Shown here: positions 6,663-14,175 of the stretch, in pieces
Numbering within the stretch: the stretch's first letter is position 1
Layout: each line of letters starts with the position of its first letter
From: an uncultured Eubacteriales bacterium
GTDB lineage: Bacteria > Bacillota > Clostridia > Oscillospirales > CAG-382
Reading direction: 5' to 3'
Length of the DNA stretch: 64,000 nucleotides
Assembly: GCA_934502885.1 (NCBI GenBank)
Contig: CAKSUT010000005.1
Span: 1 to 64,000, forward strand
The notes under the pieces: model-generated
Told to the model about the DNA's origin: nothing
The model's database searches: none
What the model saw: the letters and a program-made list of their open reading frames with translations, nothing else
Program-made: the position numbers and the translations under genes

Positions 6663-9026
6663 GCCGATATACAGCTTGATTTTGTCTGCGTCAAGTTTAG
6701 GCAGGCGAGCAATGTAATCTTTCTCAAAAGCAATATTTTTGTCGTGATAGAGCCGCGTTTCAGCACCGAAATCACGCAGCAGCTCATCAATTTTTGCGAC
6801 TATCTCACAGGCTTCCGTGTTCTCAACGGTAAGCACTATATTGCCGCTTTTCGGAAATTCTTCAGCCTTTACACAAAGTCTCTTTGGAGACGCCGACATC
6901 GCACCGAGCTTTTTTCCGTTCAGGGTCATGCTCACGGAATAGCCTATGATATCAGTTTCAAGTATTACATAGTCCCCATTCGGCACACTGTCGAGAGTAT
7001 AGTCGAATCGGACCGCAACAGATCCTGAATATTTGTCAAGCTTCATCTCGGAAAACGGTATGTCGTTATAGGTGAATTTTCCTTCTCTTATGATTAAGCG
7101 TTTTGCGGATAACGGCACAGGCGAACAGAATACTGTTTTCTTTTCCTTGCAAATATTTGGAACGTCAATTGTTCTGTTTGTAATCAGGTAAACTACGCAT
7201 CTTCCGCTTTGCAGTGTTATTTCCGGTGTGTCGGACTTAACCGCCTCTGAAAGTCCTGTCGTCGGGTCGAGAACATATATGTTGCCGTCTGCATTTAGGT
7301 GAACTTTCGATGTGACAGCAGTCGTGCTTTCATTGTACACAAACACAAGTCTTTCTTCACCGCAGATTCTGCTCATAAGTCGAAGCTTGCTCTCGTCGGC
7401 ACTTATCTCCGATTTTCTATTTACTTCATTTTCGCAGTTAACTGCAGCGAGTAGGTTCTTTACATGCTCCGGCATGTGTGAGCAGTGCGGTATAAAAACC
7501 GTGTCGTACACTGCTTCTCCTATCGAAAGTGCTTTGTCTTTTGCGGTTGCTGACAGAATTTCCGCATTGCCGATTATGTCAAATTCTATCCCTGCGTCTT
7601 CAAGCTCCTCTCCAAGTCTGTTAAAGCTCTCAGACGCAGACTTGCCGTCACTTTCACCGATAAGAAAATCATCCTCCGGAAAATAGAGTGCGGTTCTTAT
7701 GCCGCTTTTACCGCAGGAGGCAACGTATGAAAGCCTTGCGGTTTCTGTACAAAGCTGTGCAACACTGTCCCAGCCCGGCTTCTGCGGCAGAAAGTGCGGG
7801 CGCATTCCGTACATAAGTCCTCTGTCACGTCCACTGACAAGAGACATAAAGTTGAAGAGGTTTATACCACGTATTAACTGATAGTTCACGGTATACCGCA
7901 TTTCCTCCTGCGTCAAGCCGGTGCTGTAGACCGAAAAGGTTTCGGATAGAGCTATTTCACTGCCGTTTATGTGTGATGCCGATGACGCATATCTCGGGAA
8001 AAATGAGGTCTCTACCTCGTCTGATATTGCACGTCCGTTGCTGTGCGGAAATATCTGCCGCCATATTGCGTCAACACCCGGCACGTCCATTCTCGAAAGT
8101 GAGGACGTGAAGCTTCCGTAACCGTTGCTCCGTACTCTCGAAGGAGAGTGTTCGCCGTCAAGATGCCCGCCGAAGAGAATGCCGTTTTCTCGGCACCACT
8201 GCTGTAAAGGAGCGAGAAAGTTGCGGTCGAAAAGCTCTGCGCAGAGATGCGAATAATCTATCCTCGCTTTCTTCTGTGCCTCTGTTTTACAGCTTTCTCT
8301 GCCGCATATATACGGTAAATAGTCAAGTATATCATAGCCGTATTTCTCTCGAAAGAGCTTGTCAAAGTCCCTTGTCCATGCAGGAAATGCGGCTTGGGGT
8401 TCGTCTGTGAAAATGAGCCTTACTGTCTTGCCGAGATGCCGTCCGAGGTGCTTCTTGTAACCTTCATAGGTACATTCAATAAATGCCTTTGTCACAAGCG
8501 GATCAAGGAGATTTACAAAGTTTAAGTTTCCTCCGCCTCGTTCATTTATGAAGTACTCATACTTCGCATGGTCATTTGAGTAAACTCTGCTTCCGTTGCT
8601 GTCAAACATTGCAAGCGGTTCTGTATCGCCGTCTCCCGGTTTTCTTTCGGCAAGCTCTTTTACTTTGGCATCGGGATACATCTCAAGTACTTTTCCGCAG
8701 GCGCCGCCTGACGGCCAGCCGCCCTCGTCATAAAGCCACATAACCATACCCAGCTCTTCGGCAAGATCGGCGGCGTATGCGACAAGGTTAAAAAATTCTT
8801 CGCCGGGATACGGCATATCGAGATGCGTGCGAAGCCCGGCGTCGGGACGAAAATCGTTCGGCATAGGGAGAACGTAAAAGCACCTTACGCCGTTATTGTA
8901 AAAATCGGTCAGCTGGCTTTTTATGATTTCCCTGTCAACCTTGCTGTTCCATACCCAAGCAAAATACGGGTGAAACTCGCAGGGGGGATTCAGAAACAGA
9001 TTGAGGTCAAATTTGTTGTTTTTCAC
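6660..9026 (-). CDS. GH106-like glycoside hydrolase (putative alpha-L-rhamnosidase)
   Basis: The 788-residue protein begins at GTG 9026 (aggag upstream). The N-terminal half has YFAWVWNSKVDREII, YVLPMPNDFRP and WLYDEGGWPSG near residues 97-106. TDEP with Glu209 and SETFSVYSTG with Glu362 are candidate catalytic acids of a TIM-barrel hydrolase. A beta-sandwich-like C-terminus follows. The pattern is that of large proteins annotated as GH106 or related rhamnosidase families. No signal peptide is seen, so it is probably cytoplasmic and acts on imported oligosaccharides. A GH78 enzyme at 14.2 kb fits rhamnose-rich plant glycan use. The family call is moderately sure; the substrate is inferred. 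Confidence 0.6.
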   Translation of the reverse strand: MKNNKFDLNLFLNPPCEFHPYFAWVWNSKVDREIIKSQLTDFYNNGVRCFYVLPMPNDFRPDAGLRTHLDMPYPGEEFFNLVAYAADLAEELGMVMWLYDEGGWPSGGACGKVLEMYPDAKVKELAERKPGDGDTEPLAMFDSNGSRVYSNDHAKYEYFINERGGGNLNFVNLLDPLVTKAFIECTYEGYKKHLGRHLGKTVRLIFTDEPQAAFPAWTRDFDKLFREKYGYDILDYLPYICGRESCKTEAQKKARIDYSHLCAELFDRNFLAPLQQWCRENGILFGGHLDGEHSPSRVRSNGYGSFTSSLSRMDVPGVDAIWRQIFPHSNGRAISDEVETSFFPRYASSASHINGSEIALSETFSVYSTGLTQEEMRYTVNYQLIRGINLFNFMSLVSGRDRGLMYGMRPHFLPQKPGWDSVAQLCTETARLSYVASCGKSGIRTALYFPEDDFLIGESDGKSASESFNRLGEELEDAGIEFDIIGNAEILSATAKDKALSIGEAVYDTVFIPHCSHMPEHVKNLLAAVNCENEVNRKSEISADESKLRLMSRICGEERLVFVYNESTTAVTSKVHLNADGNIYVLDPTTGLSEAVKSDTPEITLQSGRCVVYLITNRTIDVPNICKEKKTVFCSPVPLSAKRLIIREGKFTYNDIPFSEMKLDKYSGSVAVRFDYTLDSVPNGDYVILETDIIGYSVSMTLNGKKLGAMSASPKRLCVKAEEFPKSGNIVLTVENTEACEIVAKIDELLRDFGAETRLYHDKNIAFEKDYIARLPKLDADKIKLYIG

Positions 9027-9194
9027 TGCTGATGCTCCTCTCGGTGATCCGGCTCTTTGTATTCAGTGCAAATCGGATAAGTGATTTGATAATAAGTGAG
9101 TAATACCGTGTGTTACAGTATAATTATAAAGGTTATTTCGGCATTTTTATAGGACAAAAAACGTGCTTTTGACTATAAAATATGAAAAAACAAC

Positions 9195-9232
9195 TTTTAA
9201 TATAAAAACACCGCAGAAGTCACCCTCTGCGG
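9195..9232 (-). terminator. Rho-independent terminator of the SDR gene
   Basis: The 7 bp stem ccgcaga/tctgcgg (9211-9217 with 9226-9232) is followed on the minus strand by a U-rich tract. It lies just downstream of the gene ending at 9252. Confidence 0.7.
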
Positions 9233-9251
9233 AAGTTTTGCATATAGTCTG

Positions 9252-10001
9252 TTATCTGTTCCAGCCGCACTGCGCTCCGCCGTCTACGGTAAGATTATCG
9301 CCGGTAACATAGGAGGCTTCATCCGAAGCAAGGAAGAGAACCACGTTTATCAGTTCATCAGGCTCAGCCGCACGTCCGAGAGGCGTCTTACACTTTGCCA
9401 TTGCCTCACGTGTAAGAACGGGTCCCGGCGAAACGCAAACGCATCTTACATTGTGCGGTGCTCCGATAAGAGCCATTGCTTTTGTGAATCCCAAAAGACC
9501 GCTCTTTGCGGCGGCATATTCCGCATCGTGACCTCCTGAAACACCGGTCGCAGAGCCTATATTGACGATAACGCCTCTGCCTGCCTCTTTCATCGGACCT
9601 ATTGCCGCACGTGCCAGATACATCGGACCTCTGAGATTAACGTCAATACCCCAATCTATTGCATTTATCGACAAACCGTCAAATGCCTTGAATTCCTTGA
9701 GAACACGACCTGCCGAACCTCCGGCAAACGACGCCGTTATGTCGATTCTTCCGAATTTTTCAAGGCAGAGCTTTACCGCCGCTTCAACCTCATCATAATT
9801 TCTGATATCAGACTTGAACGGTATGGCTCTGCCGACGCCGAGAGTGTTTATCTCTGCGGCAAAACCTTCGAGTGCTTCACCGTTCACGTCCATCATTACC
9901 ACATTCGCCCCCTCTGCCGCAAGCCTTTTACAGCAGAGAAGTCCCATTCCCGATGCCGCGCCTGTTATTACCGCTGCACGGCCTTCAAATCTTTTTTCCA
10001 T
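9252..10001 (-). CDS. Short-chain dehydrogenase/reductase (SDR)
   Basis: This is a 249-residue classical SDR. It has the nucleotide-binding TGAASGMG motif near the N-terminus, Asp of DVN after beta-2 (favouring NAD), NIGS with the catalytic Ser, and YAAAK with the Tyr-Lys pair. The usual NNAG is replaced by SFAGG. It ends with the typical VDGG motif. The start MEKRFEG at 10001 follows aaaggagc; the longer frame upstream is not needed. It is divergent from an AraC regulator, which may control it. The substrate is unknown; sugar or polyol oxidation is plausible given the neighbouring glycoside hydrolases. Confidence 0.85.
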   Translation of the reverse strand: MEKRFEGRAAVITGAASGMGLLCCKRLAAEGANVVMMDVNGEALEGFAAEINTLGVGRAIPFKSDIRNYDEVEAAVKLCLEKFGRIDITASFAGGSAGRVLKEFKAFDGLSINAIDWGIDVNLRGPMYLARAAIGPMKEAGRGVIVNIGSATGVSGGHDAEYAAAKSGLLGFTKAMALIGAPHNVRCVCVSPGPVLTREAMAKCKTPLGRAAEPDELINVVLFLASDEASYVTGDNLTVDGGAQCGWNR

Positions 10002-10112
10002 ATTTATTGCTCCTTTCGGATGTGTTTTTCTTTTTGGAACATTATACACACGAAATCACCTGATTGCAATGTTGTTATCGATACACTTATATTCATTTTC
10101 GATACTTTCTTG

Positions 10113-10141
10113 TTGACAAAACCGCTTGCTTATGATATAAT
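10113..10141 (+). promoter_or_regulatory. Consensus sigma-A promoter of the AraC-type gene
   Basis: TTGACA (10113-10118), a 17 bp spacer and TATAAT (10136-10141) match the consensus exactly. The expected start site, near 10148, is only a few bases from the ATG at 10152. The transcript may be leaderless. Confidence 0.85.
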
Positions 10142-10151
10142 CTCCTCGGTG

Positions 10152-10925
10152 ATGAAAATGGATTTATCAAAGGCTGTTGTAACCGAGCTTAAGATGATTA
10201 ACTATGTTCCCGTGGGGCTTGAGGATCATTTGGTTATGAAAAACAGACCATATTCCTCGCTTTCTATTGCACAAAACGGCTGTATTGTTTATGTTTGCAA
10301 CGGCGTCGAATACATAGCCGACTCCACACACATAGTTTTTCTCCCAAAAGGAACCTCCTACGATGTGTATTGCAGAAAGCCGGACAAGTGCAAGCTTATA
10401 AGCTTTAATGTTGATATTGAGTTTGACGCCCTTTCGGTCTACAGTATTTCCGATAACGAACCGCTGTTTGAAAAATTCGACGAAATGAAGAACCTTTTTC
10501 TTCTCGGAGCACGCGAAGCGCACTCTGCCTGTATGTCGTACCTGTACGCGATTTTTGCCGAGATGTTTTCATGCAAGGAACTTATACCGGATACTCTTAC
10601 CAACGCAATACGCTTTATCGATAATTCTTTCTCTGACTGTGCGCTTTCCTGCGCGGAGGCGGCGGAAAGCGCGGGGATAAGTGAGGTGTATCTGCGCAAG
10701 CTCTTTACAAAGTATTGCGGAATATCGCCGAAAGAGTATATACTCCGCAAACGCTTTGACAAGGCGAAGGAGCTTTTGCGTGCAAGCAACCCATATGTTG
10801 CAAGTATTGCCGATGCCTGCGGATTCTCTTGCTCAAACCACTTCTGTAAAATGTTCAAGGAACGCTTCGGACTCACGCCGACCGAGTACTCGCAAAGCTT
10901 CGGATACGAAAACGCCCTCATGTAA
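10152..10925 (+). CDS. AraC-family transcriptional regulator
   Basis: The 257-residue protein has an N-terminal cupin-like sensor part (GCIVYVCNGVEYIADSTH, LPKGTSYDVY). Its C-terminal double helix-turn-helix has the AraC signature (SEVYLRKLFTKYCGISPKEY, then IADACGFSCSNHFCKMFKERFGLTPTEY). ATG 10152 was chosen because the consensus promoter ends at 10141; ATG 10158 is also possible. No Shine-Dalgarno sequence is evident. It is divergent from the SDR gene and near glycoside hydrolases, so a sugar-responsive activator is likely, but the effector is unknown. Confidence 0.85.
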   Translation: MKMDLSKAVVTELKMINYVPVGLEDHLVMKNRPYSSLSIAQNGCIVYVCNGVEYIADSTHIVFLPKGTSYDVYCRKPDKCKLISFNVDIEFDALSVYSISDNEPLFEKFDEMKNLFLLGAREAHSACMSYLYAIFAEMFSCKELIPDTLTNAIRFIDNSFSDCALSCAEAAESAGISEVYLRKLFTKYCGISPKEYILRKRFDKAKELLRASNPYVASIADACGFSCSNHFCKMFKERFGLTPTEYSQSFGYENALM

Positions 10926-10939
10926 AACGGCATAAATTT

Positions 10940-10980
10940 ATCTGCGGAAAGGCTGTCCAAACCGCAGATTTTCTTTTTGT
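10940..10980 (+). terminator. Rho-independent terminator after the AraC-type gene
   Basis: The 8 bp stem atctgcgg/ccgcagat (10940-10947 with 10962-10969) is followed by tttcttttt. It separates the gene from the convergent hydrogenase-like operon. Confidence 0.8.
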
Positions 10981-10988
10981 ATGTGATT

Positions 10989-12314
10989 TTATTCTTCGCC
11001 GCTTTTGTCACGACCGATTAGTCCGCCGAGGCTCTTGTATACCATCTCAATCTGTTCTTTCATCCTGATTATGCAGTCGTTTTCATCCGCTTCACCCTTG
11101 ACTATGTCCTCCGCAAGCGCACGGCAATTCGGCGCACCGCAGGAACCGCAGTCGAGGTGAGGTAGCTTTTTGTGGTATTCCTCTATTTCGTTCATCATGC
11201 GTAAAGCCGACGCCCTGTCCGAATCGAGCTGTGCCACCGGCAGATACGATACCTTGTCCGACCACATTATGCTGTCCGGTACACCGCCGTTTTCGGCATT
11301 CTCGTCGAATTTGTGTATCGGGTGGTTCTGCGTTACGGGCAAATAACGCCGCAGATTCTGTAGCCTTGCCTTGGCGATAAACGGATTCTCAACCGTGAGC
11401 GTACCGCCGACACAACCGCCGCTGCAGGCGTTAAGCTCAATAAACTCAACGTCGGAGAGCTTGTCGTTTTCAAGCTGATCGAGAACGTCTATCACGTTGT
11501 CTATGCCGTCCGCCGCAAGATATCTGTCGTTGAAAAGTGCGGACGCCTCGCCGCCGGTTCCCGCCCAGCTCACACCGATAACTCCGGCACGTGAGAGCGG
11601 CAGGGGAGTCTTGATGTTTTTGAGCTTGCCGAGAATCATGAAATAAAGCTCGCTTATTGAAAGCACCGCGTCAATACAGCTTTTCTCCGTACCGATAGGG
11701 TTCTTTACGTAGCTTACTTTAGCAGGACACGGCGATATGAAGAATACGCCGATATCCTCCGGCGAAAGCTCCGGGTGTTCCTCGAGAGCTTTCCTGCGCG
11801 CTTTTGCCGCCGCAATTTCGATAGGCGGAAGAATGGGCAGCAGATTCTCGCAGAGATACGGAAATCTTACGCTTATAAGCCTTGCGATAACCGGACAGGC
11901 TGAGCTGATAATCGGCTTTTTCACGTTCTTGCTGTTTATGTAGTAGCGCGTGTATGCCGAAACAAGCTCTGCGCCGCGCGCAACCTCGTATATATCGTCA
12001 AAACCGCATTCGAGTATCGCGCTCAGTATGCAGTCTATGTCGTCTATATTGTCAAACTGACCGTAAATCGCAGGCGCCGGAAGCGCAATTTTCCATTTGA
12101 AGTGCGCTGTTTCGGAAAAACGGTCATAAATCGCTTTCTTCGCTTTGTATGGGCATTTTCTTATACATTCGCCGCAGTCAATGCAGTGCTCGGAATTTAT
12201 TACCGCATGACCGTTCCTTATGCGTATTGCTTCGGTGGGGCAGTGCTTGAGGCAATTTGTACAGCCCTTGCACTTCTCGATATCGAGCGATACGGAATGG
12301 ATAAATTCCCTCAA
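10989..12314 (-). CDS. [FeFe]-hydrogenase-like large subunit with ferredoxin and C-terminal Fe-S domains
   Basis: The 441-residue protein has two 4Fe-4S ferredoxin motifs (C15-x2-C-x2-C-x3-C and C44-x2-C-x2-C-x3-C), a hydrogenase large-subunit domain, and a C-terminal Fe-S motif (DCGSCGAPNCRALAED). The H-cluster motifs are altered: SSACP at 138-141 instead of TSCCP, SPCPAK at 195-200 instead of MPCxxK, while ACSGGCVGG (C297, C301) keeps its cysteines. This suggests a sensory or group D-type hydrogenase rather than a standard H2-producing enzyme. It follows an anti-sigma-like ATPase and a DRTGG protein in one operon, an arrangement known in clostridia. Whether it turns over H2 cannot be told from sequence. 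Confidence 0.85.
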   Translation of the reverse strand: MREFIHSVSLDIEKCKGCTNCLKHCPTEAIRIRNGHAVINSEHCIDCGECIRKCPYKAKKAIYDRFSETAHFKWKIALPAPAIYGQFDNIDDIDCILSAILECGFDDIYEVARGAELVSAYTRYYINSKNVKKPIISSACPVIARLISVRFPYLCENLLPILPPIEIAAAKARRKALEEHPELSPEDIGVFFISPCPAKVSYVKNPIGTEKSCIDAVLSISELYFMILGKLKNIKTPLPLSRAGVIGVSWAGTGGEASALFNDRYLAADGIDNVIDVLDQLENDKLSDVEFIELNACSGGCVGGTLTVENPFIAKARLQNLRRYLPVTQNHPIHKFDENAENGGVPDSIMWSDKVSYLPVAQLDSDRASALRMMNEIEEYHKKLPHLDCGSCGAPNCRALAEDIVKGEADENDCIIRMKEQIEMVYKSLGGLIGRDKSGEE

Positions 12315-12343
12315 ATGATCTCGCTCCTTTCAGGGTCGGAGTA

Positions 12344-12766
12344 TTAAACCTTTACAACCATGCGCACCGTCGTTCCGACGCCGACCGTCGAATCAATGGT
12401 CATTTCGTCGGTGTACCTTTTCATATTGGGAAGTCCCATTCCGGCACCGAAGCCGAGAGAGCGCACGTTGTCGGGTGCTGTTGAGTATCCCTCTTTCATT
12501 GCAAGGTCGATGTCGGCGATGCCGGGACCTTTGTCCGCAAGGATTATTTCTATTTCTTCGGGGTAAACGTTTACCGTCGCGACACCGCCGTCGGCATGGA
12601 TAACCATGTTTATTTCACCCTCATACATTGCAATCGATACACGGCGTATGGTTTCGGGCGGAAAGCCCATTTGGCGTAACGATTTTTTGACGGCAACCGA
12701 CGCCTCTCCGGCGGAAGTGAAATTCTCTCCGTCAACGTCGTAACGGAGTACTACAGGCTCACTCAT
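12344..12766 (-). CDS. Anti-sigma-factor-like ATP-binding protein (HATPase_c, RsbW/SpoIIAB type)
   Basis: This small protein of 140 residues is a GHKL-fold ATPase without a histidine phosphoacceptor domain. It has the N-box-like region (AMYEGEINMVIHADGG), the G1 motif DKGPGIAD, and a lid followed by GFGAGMGLPNMKR. Members next to hydrogenase-like genes are annotated as serine-protein kinase or anti-sigma regulatory factors. Its start overlaps the DRTGG gene stop by 8 bases, and the hydrogenase-like gene follows after 29 bases. It may couple a redox signal to a partner switch; this is inference. Confidence 0.8.
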   Translation of the reverse strand: MSEPVVLRYDVDGENFTSAGEASVAVKKSLRQMGFPPETIRRVSIAMYEGEINMVIHADGGVATVNVYPEEIEIILADKGPGIADIDLAMKEGYSTAPDNVRSLGFGAGMGLPNMKRYTDEMTIDSTVGVGTTVRMVVKV

Positions 12767-13118
12767 CGCTTATCACACTTCCTCCGGCAAGACCGCCGGC
12801 ATACAGTTTTCCGCACGCAACATACATTCTCTCGGGCGTTGAGAGAATCGCAATGTCCATACTTTCGGCAAGCTCTATGACGCTTTCCGGCGGAGTTTTG
12901 CCTCTTACGAAAACTATGCAGTCGATGTCCATCATTTCCGCCGTCCGCACAACCTGCGGATTTACAAGTCCCGTGAGAAGCACCGCGTGGTCTTTGACGA
13001 ACGCCAAAACGTCGCTCATCATATCGCTTCCGCAGGCGGAATTTACCTCTTTGTCAAGAAGGTTCTCGCCGCACAAAACCTCGGCGCCGAGGAGTTCTTT
13101 GATCGTACTGATTTTCAT
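12759..13118 (-). CDS. DRTGG-domain protein
   Basis: This 119-residue protein corresponds to a stand-alone DRTGG domain (TIKELLGAEVLCGENLLD, ACGSDMMSDVLAF, LLTGLVNPQVVRTAEMMD). Such domains occur in CBS-associated and phosphotransacetylase proteins and probably bind a ligand. It is the first gene of the DRTGG, anti-sigma-like and hydrogenase-like operon, with a promoter at 13211-13239. Its role is unknown beyond this conserved context. Confidence 0.8.
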   Translation of the reverse strand: MKISTIKELLGAEVLCGENLLDKEVNSACGSDMMSDVLAFVKDHAVLLTGLVNPQVVRTAEMMDIDCIVFVRGKTPPESVIELAESMDIAILSTPERMYVACGKLYAGGLAGGSVISDE

Positions 13119-13210
13119 GAAGTTTACCGATCCTTTCGATTTAAGTTAACGTATTACAATTAGGAAAGTAATAAGCCGAAAAACGGTCAATGATAGCTTT
13201 GCTTTTTACT

Positions 13211-13239
13211 ATTATAGCACAAATAAATCGCCTTGTAAA
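13211..13239 (-). promoter_or_regulatory. Sigma-A-type promoter of the DRTGG/hydrogenase-like operon
   Basis: On the minus strand, TTTACA (13239-13234), a 17 bp spacer and TATAAT (13216-13211) lie about 95 bases upstream of the DRTGG start. Confidence 0.75.
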
Positions 13240-13354
13240 GGGGTATTCGGAAAATTCGCGAATGTTTGTAAATTTTTAATGTTGAATCGGCGCAAGGAAT
13301 AATTGTTCGGTATGCCGCATTTGAAAAATAATTTTTAAAAAGCACGGTTTTGTG

Positions 13355-13383
13355 TTGAAAAATACATAAAATTATGGTATCAT
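13355..13383 (+). promoter_or_regulatory. Sigma-A-type promoter of the DUF4867 gene
   Basis: TTGAAA (13355-13360), a 17 bp spacer and TATCAT (13378-13383) are followed by a leader of about 58 bases and aaggaga before ATG 13448. Confidence 0.75.
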
Positions 13384-13447
13384 ATCAGTTGTACCGAATG
13401 TGTGTGCCAAGGCGCACACTAAACAATACAGATAAGGAGACTTAACT

Positions 13448-14104
13448 ATGACAACCTTTGAAAAACTATGCGAAAAGAATCCTCACCTCGGCTTAAAGCT
13501 TATAACCGACGACTCTTACCGTCCATACGGCGAGGTTGTAACGGGCTATGACCTTACAGAGCTTATCGACTACATGAAGAACAACACCGAAATTCCCGAC
13601 GGCTGTAAGTACTGTCCCACCGTTCCCGAAATGGAGGCAACAGACTCCGCAAAGAAGCTCGTTTCCGTTTTCTGCGGCGGTATGCCCTCGCAGTTCGGCT
13701 ACACAAACGGCACGACAGATTCTCTCGATGCTCTCGAATATCACAAGTCGAGTGAGCTTGTAATTGCCGTTACCGACCTTATCGTGCTTGTCGCAAGACG
13801 TGACGATATTGTTGATAAGAAGTTCGACTCCGCAAAAGTAAAGGCATTCTATGTACCTGCCGGCACCGCTTTCGAGATGTACGCAACAACTCTCCACTAT
13901 GCTCCCTGCCGTGTGCATGAGTGCGGTTACAAGTCGGTTGTAGTTCTTCCCAAGGGAACAAACTATGAAATAGAGCGTTCTCCTCTCGACGAAACTCTCT
14001 GGGGAACTAACAAGTGGCTCATCGCACATCCCGATGTAAAGAAGCTTGCCGATAAGGGCGCGGCTATGTGGATTACGGGCGAGAACCTTCACGTCAACAT
14101 CTGA
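13448..14104 (+). CDS. DUF4867-family protein
   Basis: The 218-residue soluble protein fits the DUF4867 family of Firmicutes by length and pattern (TFEKLCEKNPHLGLKLITDD, GYDLTELIDYM, AFYVPAGTAFEMYATTLHYA, VVVLPKGTNYEIE, NKWLIAHPD). The middle part looks like a cupin-type barrel related to ureidoglycolate-lyase-like folds, with a conserved His/Cys region (HYAPCRVHECGYK). The activity is not established. The gene has its own promoter and a strong terminator, so it is monocistronic. It sits among sugar genes, so a sugar-acid or sugar-phosphate role is a guess. Confidence 0.75.
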   Translation: MTTFEKLCEKNPHLGLKLITDDSYRPYGEVVTGYDLTELIDYMKNNTEIPDGCKYCPTVPEMEATDSAKKLVSVFCGGMPSQFGYTNGTTDSLDALEYHKSSELVIAVTDLIVLVARRDDIVDKKFDSAKVKAFYVPAGTAFEMYATTLHYAPCRVHECGYKSVVVLPKGTNYEIERSPLDETLWGTNKWLIAHPDVKKLADKGAAMWITGENLHVNI

Positions 14105-14125
14105 CAGGAAATAAATACATAAAAA

Positions 14126-14163
14126 AAGTACCGACGGAAACACTTTAGTTTCCGTCGGTACTT
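14126..14163. terminator. Bidirectional terminator between convergent genes
   Basis: The 15 bp perfect stem (14126-14140 with 14149-14163) has an 8-base loop. It serves the DUF4867 gene and the opposing GH78 gene. The A-tract before the stem gives a U-run for minus-strand transcripts. Confidence 0.85.
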
Positions 14164-14175
14164 CTGTCTGAACGA

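Larger units (their letters stand above)
13119..13447. promoter_or_regulatory. Divergent intergenic region with two promoters
   Basis: This AT-rich, 329 bp spacer separates the DRTGG operon (minus) from the DUF4867 gene (plus). It contains one good promoter for each direction and no open frame that I can support. Confidence 0.6.
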
